A stretch of 37,057 nucleotides of DNA from Paenibacillus sp. N3.4 (GCF_008017805.1 NZ_VRTT01000072.1:1-37057), one strand, 5' to 3'. Shown: positions 8,739 through 17,732, counted from the stretch's first letter. Numbers and translations are program-made. The notes: generated by a model not told the origin, from the letters alone.

Positions 8739-9211
8739 ATGTACAAAAAAAAATCGTATTTCTGGCTGCTATGGCCATTCTGGCCTGGTTACTATCCGGA
8801 ATGCAACCCAGTCAAAAAGGTGGCTGAACCGAAAGCCGATTCCGCGCCGATTGCCTTTCAAGCATTAGAAAGCACGCCGCCGACAGCAAGCACACCAGTC
8901 AACTACAACGGATTCGCCTAAAGGCTACGTGTTGGCAACACCAAGCCAAGCGGCATTCCTTCGCTGGACGGAGATAGATAAACAACTTTCCGGCCAGCAG
9001 CAGATTGCGGATCTTCGGGACTCAAAAATTAACAGTGCATCGCATTCGTTCACCGGGACACAGAATGGAACAGACATTAACATCACGTTTAGCGGCTGCC
9101 GTTTGGGCAGGCTCCTTCGCTAGGAAGAGCTGGACAGGGACGCTAAAAGATAAAGTTGTGTCTCTGATCGTTCCCAGTAATGACGGCAAACTGAATACGA
9201 TACAGTTTTGA
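8739..9211 (+). pseudogene. Decayed small lipoprotein gene
   Basis: Joining frames gives a lipoprotein: MYKKKIVFLAAMAILAWLLS, then a lipobox-like G-C-N-P, VAEPKADSAPIAFQALESTP, KGYVLATPSQAAFLRWTEID, QIADLRDSKINSASHSF and a C-terminus KDKVVSLIVPSNDGKLNTIQ, with a stop at 9211. Frameshifts occur near 8791 (extra A before the lipobox Cys), near 8920 and near 9100. The signal peptide and lipobox suggest an exported, membrane-anchored protein of about 155 residues; the family is not recognised. The stretch 8562-8738 is open in the frame of the second part but is not recognisable. Confidence 0.5.
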
Positions 9212-9384
9212 ACTGGTACTGTGCAATAATGCTGACGCTATCGCCGCTGCTAGTTTTTTTTATTTCTCCGCACATGCCGACACTTGTAGATCGATTGATG
9301 CATTAATTAGGATATACAGACTCCAAAACGATTTATGGTCAACTTTTCGCTCTACATTCGACTGGAGTGGGAGGAATACCGTTC

Positions 9385-10381
9385 ATGGAATTGTCAAACC
9401 GGAAGCAGCACCTGCGATCCGTCCTGATGCAATATGGCCTGCGGCCTCACTGCGTGCAGACGTGTCATTCCCTTTATAAGAAAGCGGCCGCTTACCGGGT
9501 GTCCACGAATAAAGGGACATTCTGCCTCAAACCCTGTAGAGGCTCGCCGGAGCGCCTAAGCGGAATCTATAAACGAATTGCACAGCTCCGTGCAAGTAAT
9601 TTCAGAAGCCTACCGCGTTGGATTCCCGCAAAAAACGGAAAACCCTGGTGCTCAAAGAGCGGCCGACTCTATTATGTAACAGAATGGATTAACGGCTCCG
9701 AGCTCGGCCATAACGAACAGGATTTTCTGAGGCTCGGCTGCGCTGGGGCGGCTTCATCTTATCACACGTTCTCGGAAATCCGTTTATCCTTCCTACACGA
9801 CACGCGAAGTCAACCGCTTTCGCCACCAGCATCGGCTATTCGCTTCTCGCCTGCAGGAGCTTTGCAGCGACGAAAGCGATGCCAACGGCTGGTTTCGGGA
9901 GCATGGCGCTGAATGTCTGTCCCTGGCCGAGGAGGCATGGACCGCGATCAGCCAGACCGATATTCAACGGATGCTGCGGAAGGAGAAGCCGTCGCTTATT
10001 CACGGGGATGTAACCAGACCGAATGTGATCGTCCGATCGGGACGCGTCTATCTGGTGGATTGGGAGACTACCAGGCTGGGCTCTGCTTATTACGAGGTTG
10101 CCAAAACGTTGAACAACATCACGAATTATACGGTGCCGCACATCAAAGCGCTCCTCGCCGGTTATGAATCGATTCGTCCTCTTGACCGGGAAGAGCGGCT
10201 GCTCGTTGCTTCCCTCAGCCGGCTGCCCCGGGCCCGCCAAATCCGGTCAGGCCGTCCTGCATCCATATTCAGGTTGTTGAAGGAGACGTGGGGGAAGCGA
10301 TTGGAGATGGTGGAGTGGCTGGACGCCTGGGCCAATTTCGAGCCTAAGCATCTGTCTACGGTCCGGCCGGCTCCGAAGTAA
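9385..10381 (+). pseudogene. CotS-like spore coat kinase-fold protein, frameshifted
   Basis: The two halves make a CotS/aminoglycoside-phosphotransferase-fold protein of about 331 residues. The N-lobe has GTFCLKPCRGSPERLSGIYK and LYYVTEWINGSEL. The C-lobe has the catalytic-loop motif SLIHGDVTRPNVIV and the metal-binding motif YLVDWETTRLGSAYYEVAK. One base is missing near 9735, moving the rest to another frame. The ATG at 9385 has a good site (GGGAGGAAT, 7 nt upstream). CotS-family proteins belong to the spore coat and are usually found, as here, beside other cotS and yheC/D genes. The stop is 12 nt before the next gene. Gene or sequencing defect cannot be told apart. Confidence 0.8.
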
Positions 10382-10393
10382 GGGGGGGCATCA

Positions 10394-11257
10394 ATGTCGC
10401 TGGCCTCTCACATTGAGGAAGCCTATTCCGTGAAGATCAGCCGTAAGGAAGATATTCGCGATGTTCATCGGCTGTCGACAGTAGAGGGCAGGCTGATCTG
10501 TAGTAAACGTTACGACATCCCCAAGCCGGAGATTGATTTCATCACCGACGTGATGATTCATCTTGCGAATTCGGGATTTCGGTACGGCCCCCAAGTCGTC
10601 CCGAACAATGACGGGACATATTGTTTCAGAAACAAAGGGAACCTGTATATGATCACGGACTGGGTTCCGGGGAGGCATGCGAATTTCAATGAGCAGACAG
10701 AGCGGAAGAAGGCGCTCCGGACACTTGCCAAACTCCATCGTCATGCGGAGTTTCCGACGCTTGGCGACGTTCCGGCTGCAAGGGAACGGTATGCGCATCT
10801 ATGCAGCCGGATCGAAGATTATCGCGGAAAGCTGCTTGCCTATGAAGTGTCAGGTCTCATAGACACGTGCGTCTCCTTATGCGATGCGGCCATTCGCCAT
10901 CTGGGTAAAGCGAAGTGCATCGAAGCGGTAGAGCACGAAGCATCTGTTCGCGCCTTTGTGCACGGGGATTACAATTATCCCAATCTGATCGTAGATCCGC
11001 AGGGCCATATGCATCCGATCGATTTCGAGAATGCGTCCATGCAGCCCAGAATGACGGACCTTGCTCATATTTTACAGCGGAATGTGGCCTGGAAGGGCAA
11101 CGAGTGGCTCCGATGGATAGAGTATTACGACCGCTTCAGGCCGCTCAGCACCGGAGACAGGCATCTATTGTTTGCGCTGCTTCATATCCCCTATCCACTT
11201 ATACGAGCGATTCGGCTGCACAAAAGCATCCGGACGGATCCACAGCGCGGTTCCTAA
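10394..11257 (+). CDS. CotS-family spore coat protein (APH/kinase fold)
   Basis: This 287-residue protein has the same fold as its upstream neighbour. Visible motifs are GNLYMITDWVPGRHANFNE in the N-lobe hinge, FVHGDYNYPNLIVD (catalytic loop, Asp at about residue 193) and HPIDFENASMQPRMTDLAHI (DFE-type metal site). Members of this family (CotS, CotI, YutH) are spore coat components; CotH-type phosphorylation does not apply to them and their own activity is unproven. The ribosome site GGGGGG lies 6 nt before the ATG. It is probably co-transcribed with the preceding cotS-like gene. Slightly shorter than typical CotS (about 330-350 residues) at the N-terminus. Intact. Confidence 0.88.
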   Translation: MSLASHIEEAYSVKISRKEDIRDVHRLSTVEGRLICSKRYDIPKPEIDFITDVMIHLANSGFRYGPQVVPNNDGTYCFRNKGNLYMITDWVPGRHANFNEQTERKKALRTLAKLHRHAEFPTLGDVPAARERYAHLCSRIEDYRGKLLAYEVSGLIDTCVSLCDAAIRHLGKAKCIEAVEHEASVRAFVHGDYNYPNLIVDPQGHMHPIDFENASMQPRMTDLAHILQRNVAWKGNEWLRWIEYYDRFRPLSTGDRHLLFALLHIPYPLIRAIRLHKSIRTDPQRGS

Positions 11258-11325
11258 AGGCAAAGCGATGGATCTTTATCTAGATAGTTTGCTTCAGATC
11301 CTATGAGTTACGGGGAGTTGAACCC

Positions 11326-12069
11326 ATGCGTCATAAAATTATCCGCAGCAAGATGAAAAAAGGGAAGACGTTGATGAACGATCCGATCCTGTCGCGTCAT
11401 GTTCCGAAGACATACTGGTATCGCACAGCGCGCCTTCGTAACATGCTGAACCTCTATTCGGCCGTCTATATCAAACCGGATATCGGCAGAAAAGGAAACG
11501 GCGTTATTCGGGTCAGAAAGCTTAACGATTTGCAGGTGGAGATTTCGAATCGGAACAATACGATAAAATGCTCCAAAAAAGAGTTGAGAGACGAAATCAA
11601 GAAGCTGATGTCTCCAGAAAGAAAATACCTGGTTCAGCAAGGAATTAATCTCGCCACCTATCACGGCCATCCCTTCGATGTTCGCATCGTCCTGCAGAAA
11701 CCGCTCAGAAGATGGCGGGTTTCGCTAATGACCGCCAAAGTCGCGCCGCATCAACATTCAGTCGTCACCAATATCTCGAAGGGCGCCAAGGATGTGAATG
11801 TCATCAAAGTGCTGCAGGGCATCGATCAATCCGTCAACGGCTACAAGATTCTGCGGGATTTGATTGATACGTCCCATCAAATCGCACAATTGCTGGGTTC
11901 TCGGTTTCCGTTAAAGATCGTTGGGCTCGATATGGCCATCGATAAAAAAGGGAAGATATGGTTTATTGAAGCAAATACAAAACCGGACAACAGTGGGCTG
12001 CAATCGCTTGATCGGGGATTGTATCGAAGATACCTCGAATCCAGAAGATGGATCAAACGAAGCCGATAG
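11326..12069 (+). CDS. YheC/YheD-family endospore coat-associated ATP-grasp protein
   Basis: This 247-residue protein matches the ATP-grasp half of YheC/YheD. It has SAVYIKPDIGRKGNGVIRVR (nucleotide-binding Lys and Gly-rich loop), YLVQQGINLATYHGHPFDVR, and a C-terminal metal site GLDMAIDKKGKIWFIEANTK with the EAN glutamate and asparagine. ATP-grasp enzymes ligate carboxylates to amines; the substrate of YheC/YheD is not established. The ribosome site GGGGAG lies about 8 nt before the ATG. It lacks the longer N-terminal domain present in the paralogue at 13279. Part of the spore-coat cluster; intact. Confidence 0.88.
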   Translation: MRHKIIRSKMKKGKTLMNDPILSRHVPKTYWYRTARLRNMLNLYSAVYIKPDIGRKGNGVIRVRKLNDLQVEISNRNNTIKCSKKELRDEIKKLMSPERKYLVQQGINLATYHGHPFDVRIVLQKPLRRWRVSLMTAKVAPHQHSVVTNISKGAKDVNVIKVLQGIDQSVNGYKILRDLIDTSHQIAQLLGSRFPLKIVGLDMAIDKKGKIWFIEANTKPDNSGLQSLDRGLYRRYLESRRWIKRSR

Positions 12070-12218
12070 GTATTCGCATCCCTCGGCCGCCCGGGATGTT
12101 TTTCGGGCTACTTCTCATTCGATGACAAGCGCCGGTCCATAGCTTCACTAATTAATACCATCCGAAAGGAATGATGACTTTACGATACCTGCATAGATCG
12201 TTGACGAGGTGATCCGCC

Positions 12219-13257
12219 ATGCCGGTTAAATATATAACGGATATCGGAAGTCTCCCGCACTTGACTGAAGACGAAAAAAAAAGCATTGTGGCCGGTCATC
12301 GACAAATTCGTTTTCCGGCTTAACGATTATTACTTGGGGCTTATCGATTGGTCAGACCCGGACGATCCCATACGGCGGCTGGTGATTCCGAGCGCTAGCG
12401 AGTTGCAGGAATACGGACGCTGGGACGCATCCGACGAAGATACAAACTACGTGGTGAAGGGATGTCAGCACAAGTACCCGACGACGGCGCTACTGCTCGT
12501 CTCGGAGGTATGCGGCTCCTACTGCAGATTCTGCTTCCGGAAGCGGCTGTTTCGTGAGGATGTGAAGGAGGTGATGCCGGATGTCCAGCATGGTCTTGAT
12601 TATATCGCGGCTCATCCTGAAATCAACAATGTGCTGCTGACGGGTGGTGATCCGCTTATCTTATCGACAAAGAAACTGGGCTAAATCCTGGAGGCTCTCC
12701 GGTCGATGGATCATGTGAAGATCATCCGCATCGGTTCGAAGATGCCGCTCTTAAATCCTATGCGCATTTATGAAGACAAAGAGCTGCTCCATCTCATTCG
12801 CACCTATTCTGAAGGGTATCATTGACGATCCTGCCGTACTCGGCGCGTTGTTGGATCAGTTGTCGTGGGCGTTACGCCGTACTATTTCTTCGTGAATCGA
12901 CCCGTGGCTGGAAACCGCGGATTTGCCCTTGCGCTGGAAGACGTATACCGCATCGTGGAAGAAGCCAAGTCGCGGACATCTGGCCTCGGCAAACGGGTGA
13001 AGCTATGCATGAGCCATACGTCGGGCAAAATCGAAATTCTTGCCGTGGAGAACGGCAAGGCTTACCTGAAATACCACCGGTCCCGAGATGGCGACTTCGG
13101 CAAGCTGATGGTTCTGGATTGTCCCAAGGAGGCAGCCTGGTTCGATGATTTGCCGGGGAATGAAAGGTACTGGAGCAAACCGGCCAAGAAAACGGTAGAA
13201 GTCGTATCCGTCAATGAATTGCCCGATCTTCCGAGAAAAACCAAAACCAATTCGTAA
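12219..13257 (+). pseudogene. kamA: Lysine 2,3-aminomutase family (KamA) pseudogene
   Basis: KamA-type radical SAM/PLP enzymes interconvert alpha- and beta-lysine. Translation starts at 12219 (GAGGTGAT site) with MPVKYITDIGSLPHLTEDEK. It shifts frame at a run of nine A (about 12275) and continues with WDASDEDTNYVVKGCQHKYP and the radical SAM cysteines in CGSYCRFCFRKRLF, then LLTGGDPLIL. An in-frame TAA at 12682 interrupts TKKLG-ILEALRSMDHVKII. At about 12803 some 40 residues are missing and the frame changes, with another shift near 12865 before GVTPYYFFVNRPVAGNRGFA. At least four lesions make this a true pseudogene, unlike its intact neighbours. Confidence 0.85.
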
Positions 13258-13278
13258 TTCTAAGAGGGGTGTATCGAT

Positions 13279-14361
13279 TTGGCATCATCTTCCCGCAAGA
13301 GAGCGATCGTCGGCGTCATTCTAGGGGGCCGCTTCGTGAAAACCAGAGGTGTTAAGAGACTTGCCGAAGCAAACAGAAAGGCCGGAACGAATCTGTATTT
13401 CTTTGGAACAAGAGACATCGACTACAAACGAAGGTGCATAAACGGCACTTATTACGACCCTCGGAAAAAGCAATGGAGGGGCAAAATGTTCCCTATGCCG
13501 CACGTACTCTACGTCCGAGGCGGAACGGGATCGGGGGTATCCCGGGTCGTTAAACGTTTCGACAATTTGGGGATCAAAAGAATCAATGCCCTGACGGGGT
13601 TCAACAAAGGCGAGCTCTTCCGCCATTTGCAGCGGGATCCCGATGTGCAGCCTTATTTGCCTTTTACCAAAACGATTGACGATCCAAGAGAGGCAAGAAG
13701 CTATATTCGGGGCCTCGGCAATGTCTATATCAAAGCGTGCCAGGGCAGGCGGGGCATGCAGGTGATGAAGGTCGTCAAAGTGAGGCACAAGGGGTATCGG
13801 TACAGCAGCTCGGTCATCGGCAACCTCGTTCGTGGTAGGGCGAAACACTTCAAAGACATGAACAAGGTATTGAAGCGTTTTTTTGGTGACAGGAAAATCC
13901 TTGTCCAGCAGGGAATCGATCTAGTGAAAGTCGGCAATAACGGAACCGTGGACTTACGAGCTGAGTTGCAGAGGAACAAATACGGGGAAATTGAGATTGT
14001 GGCGATTCCGATCCGAGTCGGAGCAAAGAACTCACCGATATCTACCCATGGCGACGCTTATCATTTCGACGACTATTTGCCGAAGCTGTTTCCCAAATAT
14101 TCCACAGACGAGATCAGCGAGTTGAAGCAGAGAATTAACGAATTTCTGATTAAGGTATATAAAAGCGTTGAGAAGTGCTACGGAAAATTCGGCGAAATCG
14201 GTATCGACTTTGGCTTGGATCGCAAGGGAGGAATATGGCTGATCGAATGCAACGCCCAATCGGCCAAAGTATCGATCGATAAAGCGTATGGATCAAAAAC
14301 GGTTCGCAGAATTTACTTGAATCCGCTGCTGTATGCCAAGAGACTTGCGCGCAAGGGCTGA
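13279..14361 (+). CDS. YheC/YheD-family endospore coat-associated ATP-grasp protein (long form)
   Basis: This 360-residue protein has both parts of YheC/YheD. The N-terminal domain (about 1-110) includes VILGGRFVKTRG and PHVLYVRGGTGSG. The ATP-grasp domain has NVYIKACQGRRGMQVMKV, KILVQQGIDLVKVGNNGTVD, RAELQRNKYGEIEIVAIPIR and the metal site GEIGIDFGLDRKGGIWLIE followed by CNAQ. The start is TTG 13279 with AAGAGGGGT about 8 nt upstream; no ATG fits. It is downstream of the kamA pseudogene and probably in the same sporulation transcription unit. A diverged fragment of a related gene lies inverted at 641-904. Intact. Confidence 0.9.
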   Translation: MASSSRKRAIVGVILGGRFVKTRGVKRLAEANRKAGTNLYFFGTRDIDYKRRCINGTYYDPRKKQWRGKMFPMPHVLYVRGGTGSGVSRVVKRFDNLGIKRINALTGFNKGELFRHLQRDPDVQPYLPFTKTIDDPREARSYIRGLGNVYIKACQGRRGMQVMKVVKVRHKGYRYSSSVIGNLVRGRAKHFKDMNKVLKRFFGDRKILVQQGIDLVKVGNNGTVDLRAELQRNKYGEIEIVAIPIRVGAKNSPISTHGDAYHFDDYLPKLFPKYSTDEISELKQRINEFLIKVYKSVEKCYGKFGEIGIDFGLDRKGGIWLIECNAQSAKVSIDKAYGSKTVRRIYLNPLLYAKRLARKG

Positions 14362-14383
14362 TGCGGAATGGAGGGATGCTTGC

Positions 14384-14533
14384 ATGAAGAAGCCGTCCCG
14401 TTTAAAGCAATTGATCACTTCGCTGGATGTGCTCGAGTGTATGAGCAATCCCGTCTCCATTTCCGATTCTGCTCGATGGGGATACCAGCTACGCAAACTT
14501 CAACAATGCCAGACCGATCGGGTAGCAATTTGA
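14384..14533 (+). pseudogene. Short unrecognised ORF, probably the start of a decayed gene
   Basis: A 49-codon ORF starts MKKPSRLKQLITSLDVLECM behind an excellent ribosome site (GGAGGGAT, 8 nt upstream), right after the yheC/D gene. It ends RWGYQLRKLQQCQTDRVAI. A neighbouring frame from about 14470 reads LLDGDTSYANFNNARPIG, a stop, then AIRRKMKNGSAAKEIPRLIQ, which looks more protein-like than the last part of this frame. The original gene was therefore probably longer and has shifted frame. I do not recognise the family; its position suggests a spore-coat cluster member. Confidence 0.4.
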
Positions 14534-14681
14534 AGCAATCCGGAGAAAAATGAAAAACGGTTCTGCCGCAAAAGAGATCCCCCGGCTCATTCAGCCGGTG
14601 ATTCGTTTGTTACCGATGGAACAAACGTGAAAGATACCGAGAGGCTTTACATTTGCAAGCCTAAGACTTAAACCATGAAAC

Positions 14682-14864
14682 ATGACCTTTGAGGAAAAAG
14701 AAAAAACCTTCATGACCGCCAATCTCCCGCAATCCGAAATGCAGCGTTTCATCAGACCGAGCGAAATCGGCAGACTTGCGACATTTGTATGCAGCCCATA
14801 TGCAACACCATTCAAAGGTTCTCCGATCCGTATGGACGGTGGAATGGTCCCGATGATTTACTAA
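14682..14864 (+). pseudogene. Short-chain dehydrogenase/reductase C-terminal fragment
   Basis: The frame gives FIRPSEIGRLATFVCSPYAT, then IRMDGGMVPMIY and a stop. RPxEIAxLxxFLCSPxAxxxxGxxxRVDGG is the standard C-terminal end of classical SDR oxidoreductases. The Rossmann core with TGxxxGxG and YxxxK is absent upstream, so only the last 50 or so residues remain. Confidence 0.75.
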
Positions 14865-14919
14865 TCATGCTCGGTTAAAATGAGCTCAATTGAAAAAATG
14901 TAATTTTTTACGAACCCAG

Positions 14920-14978
14920 GCCTCCATTTCATAACTGTGAATTTACTTCATCAAGTTATGAAATGGAGGCTATTTTGG
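14920..14978. terminator. Bidirectional hairpin terminator
   Basis: GCCTCCATTTCATAACT (14920-14936) is perfectly complementary to AGTTATGAAATGGAGGC (14954-14970) around a 17-nt loop. TATTTTGGTTTT follows on the right, and an A/T-rich stretch lies on the left. It probably ends the SDR-side transcript. Confidence 0.65.
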
Positions 14979-15027
14979 TTTTAGGAAGCTCGTTTATTTA
15001 ACGATCTCATTGCTCTTCATTTAAAGA

Positions 15028-15333
15028 ATGGTTGGTTACGAATATGTACAATTGTATGAAGGGGACCGTATTCCAGAAGTTCTGAATGAGCAGCAAATCG
15101 ACTTGGTCCTTCTAGATATTATGCTGCCTGGCAAAGACGGTTTTGAACTGATAAGTGAAATTGTACAACGAGAAGTGCCGGTTATTTTCCTGACAGCTCG
15201 CACTTCGTTAGGTGACAAAGTTCATGGCCTGGAAATCGGAGCAGAAGATTCGGCATGCACGGACGCTGGACATCTTTTACCTATTTCAGGGTTTGAGTTA
15301 ATTATAATTAATCTTTCCCTATATTGTGGATGA
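15028..15333 (+). pseudogene. OmpR-type response regulator receiver fragment
   Basis: The frame holds IDLVLLDIMLPGKDGFELIS, VPVIFLTARTSLGDKV and LEIGAEDS. These are the phospho-acceptor Asp (LLDIMLPGKDG), the conserved Thr (FLTAR) and the region before the conserved Lys of a receiver domain. The N-terminal acidic pair is cut off, and after GAED the sequence leaves the family before the KPF lysine and the winged-helix DNA-binding domain. Non-functional scrap. Confidence 0.75.
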
Positions 15334-15387
15334 TCTTAATGTTAAAATTGTGTTGCTGTAAAAATAAATCGTAACGAGGTGAGGACA

Positions 15388-15432
15388 ATGAAAACAAAAA
15401 AATATACGTCTTATCCTCATGTTGCTTTTTAG
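15388..15432 (+). CDS. Putative 14-aa leader peptide
   Basis: MKTKKYTSYPHVAF follows a strong ribosome site (GAGGTGAGG, 3-6 nt before the ATG) and ends in TAG. About 100 nt downstream is a strong intrinsic terminator, and then an rsgA-like start. A short, well-translated peptide ahead of a terminator is the layout of ribosome-mediated attenuation known for several Bacillota antibiotic-response genes. It could instead be a truncated gene start. No antiterminator could be proven by eye. Confidence 0.4.
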   Translation: MKTKKYTSYPHVAF

Positions 15433-15532
15433 ATATTCTTTTACGAATACAATAGGCTCTAAGGGTAGGATTCACTCTCAGGGCTTTTATATTTAGGCAG
15501 AAGGAACGTTTAAGCTTTCTTGCCGGTCTATG

Positions 15533-15565
15533 ACAGCCACTTACGGAGTGGCTGTTATTTTTTTA
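15533..15565 (+). terminator. Intrinsic terminator (attenuator candidate)
   Basis: ACAGCCACT (15533-15541) pairs with AGTGGCTGT (15547-15555) around TACGG and is followed by TATTTTTTT. It lies between the 14-aa leader ORF and the rsgA-like start, so transcription of the downstream genes would have to read through it. Confidence 0.75.
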
Positions 15566-15643
15566 GGACAAAGGTTGGTCAAGGCAACAATAGTGGTTTT
15601 ATTTTGAAATTGGTTAGGATTTAATCGTTTGGGGGAATATGTA

Positions 15644-15847
15644 TTGAACTTGAGTTACTTAGGATGGAATTCATTTTTCGCGGAAAATTTCAAACAGTGC
15701 CGGTTTATGTTTGAGCAGGCTCATACCTGGCGATTAGGGGTCGATCCGCTTCGTCGTTACCTTGTTCCAAATGATAAGGGGCCCCTTCTTGAGATATCGT
15801 TTCAACTTCGGCATCGTTTCCCGTTATTCACCGCTTTCCAAATATGA
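15644..15847 (+). pseudogene. RsgA-like GTPase N-terminal remnant
   Basis: Starting at TTG 15644 (GGGGGAAT site), the product begins MNLSYLGWNSFFAENFKQ, closely resembling the N-terminus of the ribosome small-subunit GTPase RsgA (MNLxxLGWNxFFxxxF). After about 18 residues similarity fades, although LLEISFQLRHR could be a distorted form of the RsgA LLAEVSGKFRHQ segment. The OB-fold and GTPase motifs are absent and the frame stops at 15847, overlapping the next ATG as ATGA. An alternative is an unrelated 67-residue ORF. Confidence 0.45.
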
Positions 15848-17583
15848 AAGGAAGATGCTTTATTAAAAGACTCGCTCAATATTTTCGCTCATTACAATCC
15901 GGACAGTCATCTTACAGTATGATTTATGAAGGTTCATACTATGATCAAGGGGGGACGATATCTGACCCAACCTATTGGAATAATGATGTTTCCTATTACA
16001 TTGAACGGACACATAAACTCACACTGGATAAACCATGTATCACCATAAAAATACCTTTTGACCGTCTCGGCTTAGATGAAAATATGGATCAAGTTGTTCT
16101 CTCAGATTTTGCATTAAGAGAATGGGTTGATCATATTGAGGCATTAAATGAATTGATTTATAACCGGTCACGTTCTGATAAAGAAAATGGTGCTTTTTAT
16201 TGTTTTCGTCCAACCAATGTGGTGTTGCAACGTAATGCATCCTTTGTCGAAGTCATCTCGGAAAAATGGTATCTATGCTTAATGATTACAGTTCAACTTC
16301 CATTCAAGAATAATGATAAAGCTATGCGCATGCTCTGCAAAATGCTTCCAAAAGAAGTGGAGGAGTTAATTGCCAAGTTTGATCTCATCAAATTAAATGC
16401 TGTCTATGAATTGGTAAAAAAACAAAATATGATTCGCGAATGGCTGAAATCCAGTGATTATTGTGCGTTTATTGCGAATGGCAGCATTTTGCCAAGAAAT
16501 AAAGACAACAGCGGGCCACTGGAGGGCGCCTTGCCTTTTACATCCCCGGAAGATGTTGAAGTTGAAATTTGTGGTTTGCGAGGAATGGGAATAAAACATG
16601 GTGTGACGGTCATCACCGGCGGTGGTTATTCGGGTAAAAGCACATTGCTGGATGCACTAAATTCGGGGATTTACAATCACAGCATAGGCGACGGACGAGA
16701 ATTTGTGATTACAGATCAAAGTGCAATGGAAATATCTGCAGAGGAAGGCCGTTCCATAAAAAATATCAATATTACGCCTTTCATAAAATGGATACCCAAT
16801 AGTTCGGCCGAACAGTTTTCGACTGACTACGCCTCAGGTTCCACATCTCAAGCCGCAAATATTATGGAGGCAATCAACGTCGGGTGTAAGCTTCTTCTTA
16901 TTGATGAAGACAGAAGTGCGACGAATTTTATGATTCAAGACATCAAAATGCGTTCATTAATCAAGCATGAACCCATTACACCTTTTACTGAACGTGTCAG
17001 GGAGCTTTATGAGGCTGTTGGCGTATCTTCCGTTCTTGTTATTGGAGGTAGCGGTGAATTTTTATCCGTTGCCGATCAAATCATCCTGATGGACAATTTT
17101 GTGCCAAAAAACGTAACCCAGGAAGCAAAAAAATTATGTGAACACGACAAACCACGCGAACGTATCCCCCTTACAAAATGGGAGATAGAAAGAAAAATAA
17201 CCACCGATAACTTTTCGAGCTATCCACAGGGCAGTGGTACAGAAAAGCTGATGGTTTCAACCATGGGATACATCATGATAGGTGATGAACAAGTTGATAT
17301 CAGAGGGCTTTACAATATCACATCACACGCCCAGCTTGCAGCTATTGCCTTTTTAATTCGAAAAATCGCTATAAGTAATCAGGATCGCCTCATCTTTCTT
17401 CATGAAAAGATCAAAAAAGCTCTCGAAGATATGGAGAGAGAAGGAGTGGATATTGTATTTTCTTCCTTTTTTCCTGGTTTCGAAAGATGGCTTGAATTAC
17501 CAAGAATTAATGAAGTATTATCTGTCATAAACCGAATGAAACATTTGAATTTTATTCAGCTTGAGCCCTCTGAACACCTCTAA
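15844..17583 (+). CDS. ABC-class P-loop ATPase (COG3044 / PF09818 type)
   Basis: This 579-residue protein has, in order, a VVLQRNASFVEV segment with LPFKNNDKAMRMLCKMLPKE, IANGSILPR (about residue 215), Walker A TVITGGGYSGKSTLLDAL (about 258), GDGREFVITDQSA, DYASGSTSQAANIMEAI (signature-like), Walker B KLLLIDEDRSATNFM (about 350), EPITPFTERVREL and SVLVIGGSGEFLSVADQIIL. These are the hallmarks of the predicted ABC-class ATPases of COG3044, related to an RNA-editing-associated protein of trypanosomes; the bacterial role is unknown. No membrane segments are seen. The N-terminal 90 residues do not resemble the usual family start. The ATG overlaps the previous stop. Intact, ended by the terminator at 17664. 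Confidence 0.85.
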   Translation: MKGRCFIKRLAQYFRSLQSGQSSYSMIYEGSYYDQGGTISDPTYWNNDVSYYIERTHKLTLDKPCITIKIPFDRLGLDENMDQVVLSDFALREWVDHIEALNELIYNRSRSDKENGAFYCFRPTNVVLQRNASFVEVISEKWYLCLMITVQLPFKNNDKAMRMLCKMLPKEVEELIAKFDLIKLNAVYELVKKQNMIREWLKSSDYCAFIANGSILPRNKDNSGPLEGALPFTSPEDVEVEICGLRGMGIKHGVTVITGGGYSGKSTLLDALNSGIYNHSIGDGREFVITDQSAMEISAEEGRSIKNINITPFIKWIPNSSAEQFSTDYASGSTSQAANIMEAINVGCKLLLIDEDRSATNFMIQDIKMRSLIKHEPITPFTERVRELYEAVGVSSVLVIGGSGEFLSVADQIILMDNFVPKNVTQEAKKLCEHDKPRERIPLTKWEIERKITTDNFSSYPQGSGTEKLMVSTMGYIMIGDEQVDIRGLYNITSHAQLAAIAFLIRKIAISNQDRLIFLHEKIKKALEDMEREGVDIVFSSFFPGFERWLELPRINEVLSVINRMKHLNFIQLEPSEHL

Positions 17584-17663
17584 TTACGACATAAATATAC
17601 GGTTATCCAATTAGTAGACGGGTTGAAGTGGAGGATGGCTGTAGGATAGACTACTAAATATAT

Positions 17664-17704
17664 AAAGCCCTGAAAATTTGCAGAGGATTTTCAGGGCTTT
17701 GTTT
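17664..17704. terminator. Terminator shared by convergent genes
   Basis: AAAGCCCTGAAAAT (17664-17677) pairs with ATTTTCAGGGCTTT (17687-17700) around a 9-nt loop. The tract after it is G-interrupted (TTTGTTTATATT) on the + strand, and an A/T-rich stretch lies on the other side. It sits between the converging ATPase and rrf2 genes and can serve both. Confidence 0.75.
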
Positions 17705-17732
17705 ATATTAATAATTATGTTTTTAAAATGAG

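Noticed and set aside
9836..10240. Minus-strand ORF of 134 codons opposite the cotS-like gene
   Set aside because: High GC leaves antisense frames open; the + strand carries HGD and DWE kinase-fold motifs across the same bases.
14591..14815. Minus-strand ORF of 74 codons opposite the SDR fragment
   Set aside because: It is antisense to the recognisable SDR C-terminus and has no motif of its own.
17611..17656. TTAGTAG...CTACTAA inverted repeat after the ATPase gene
   Set aside because: Only 7 bp with a long spacer; likely chance next to the real terminator at 17664.
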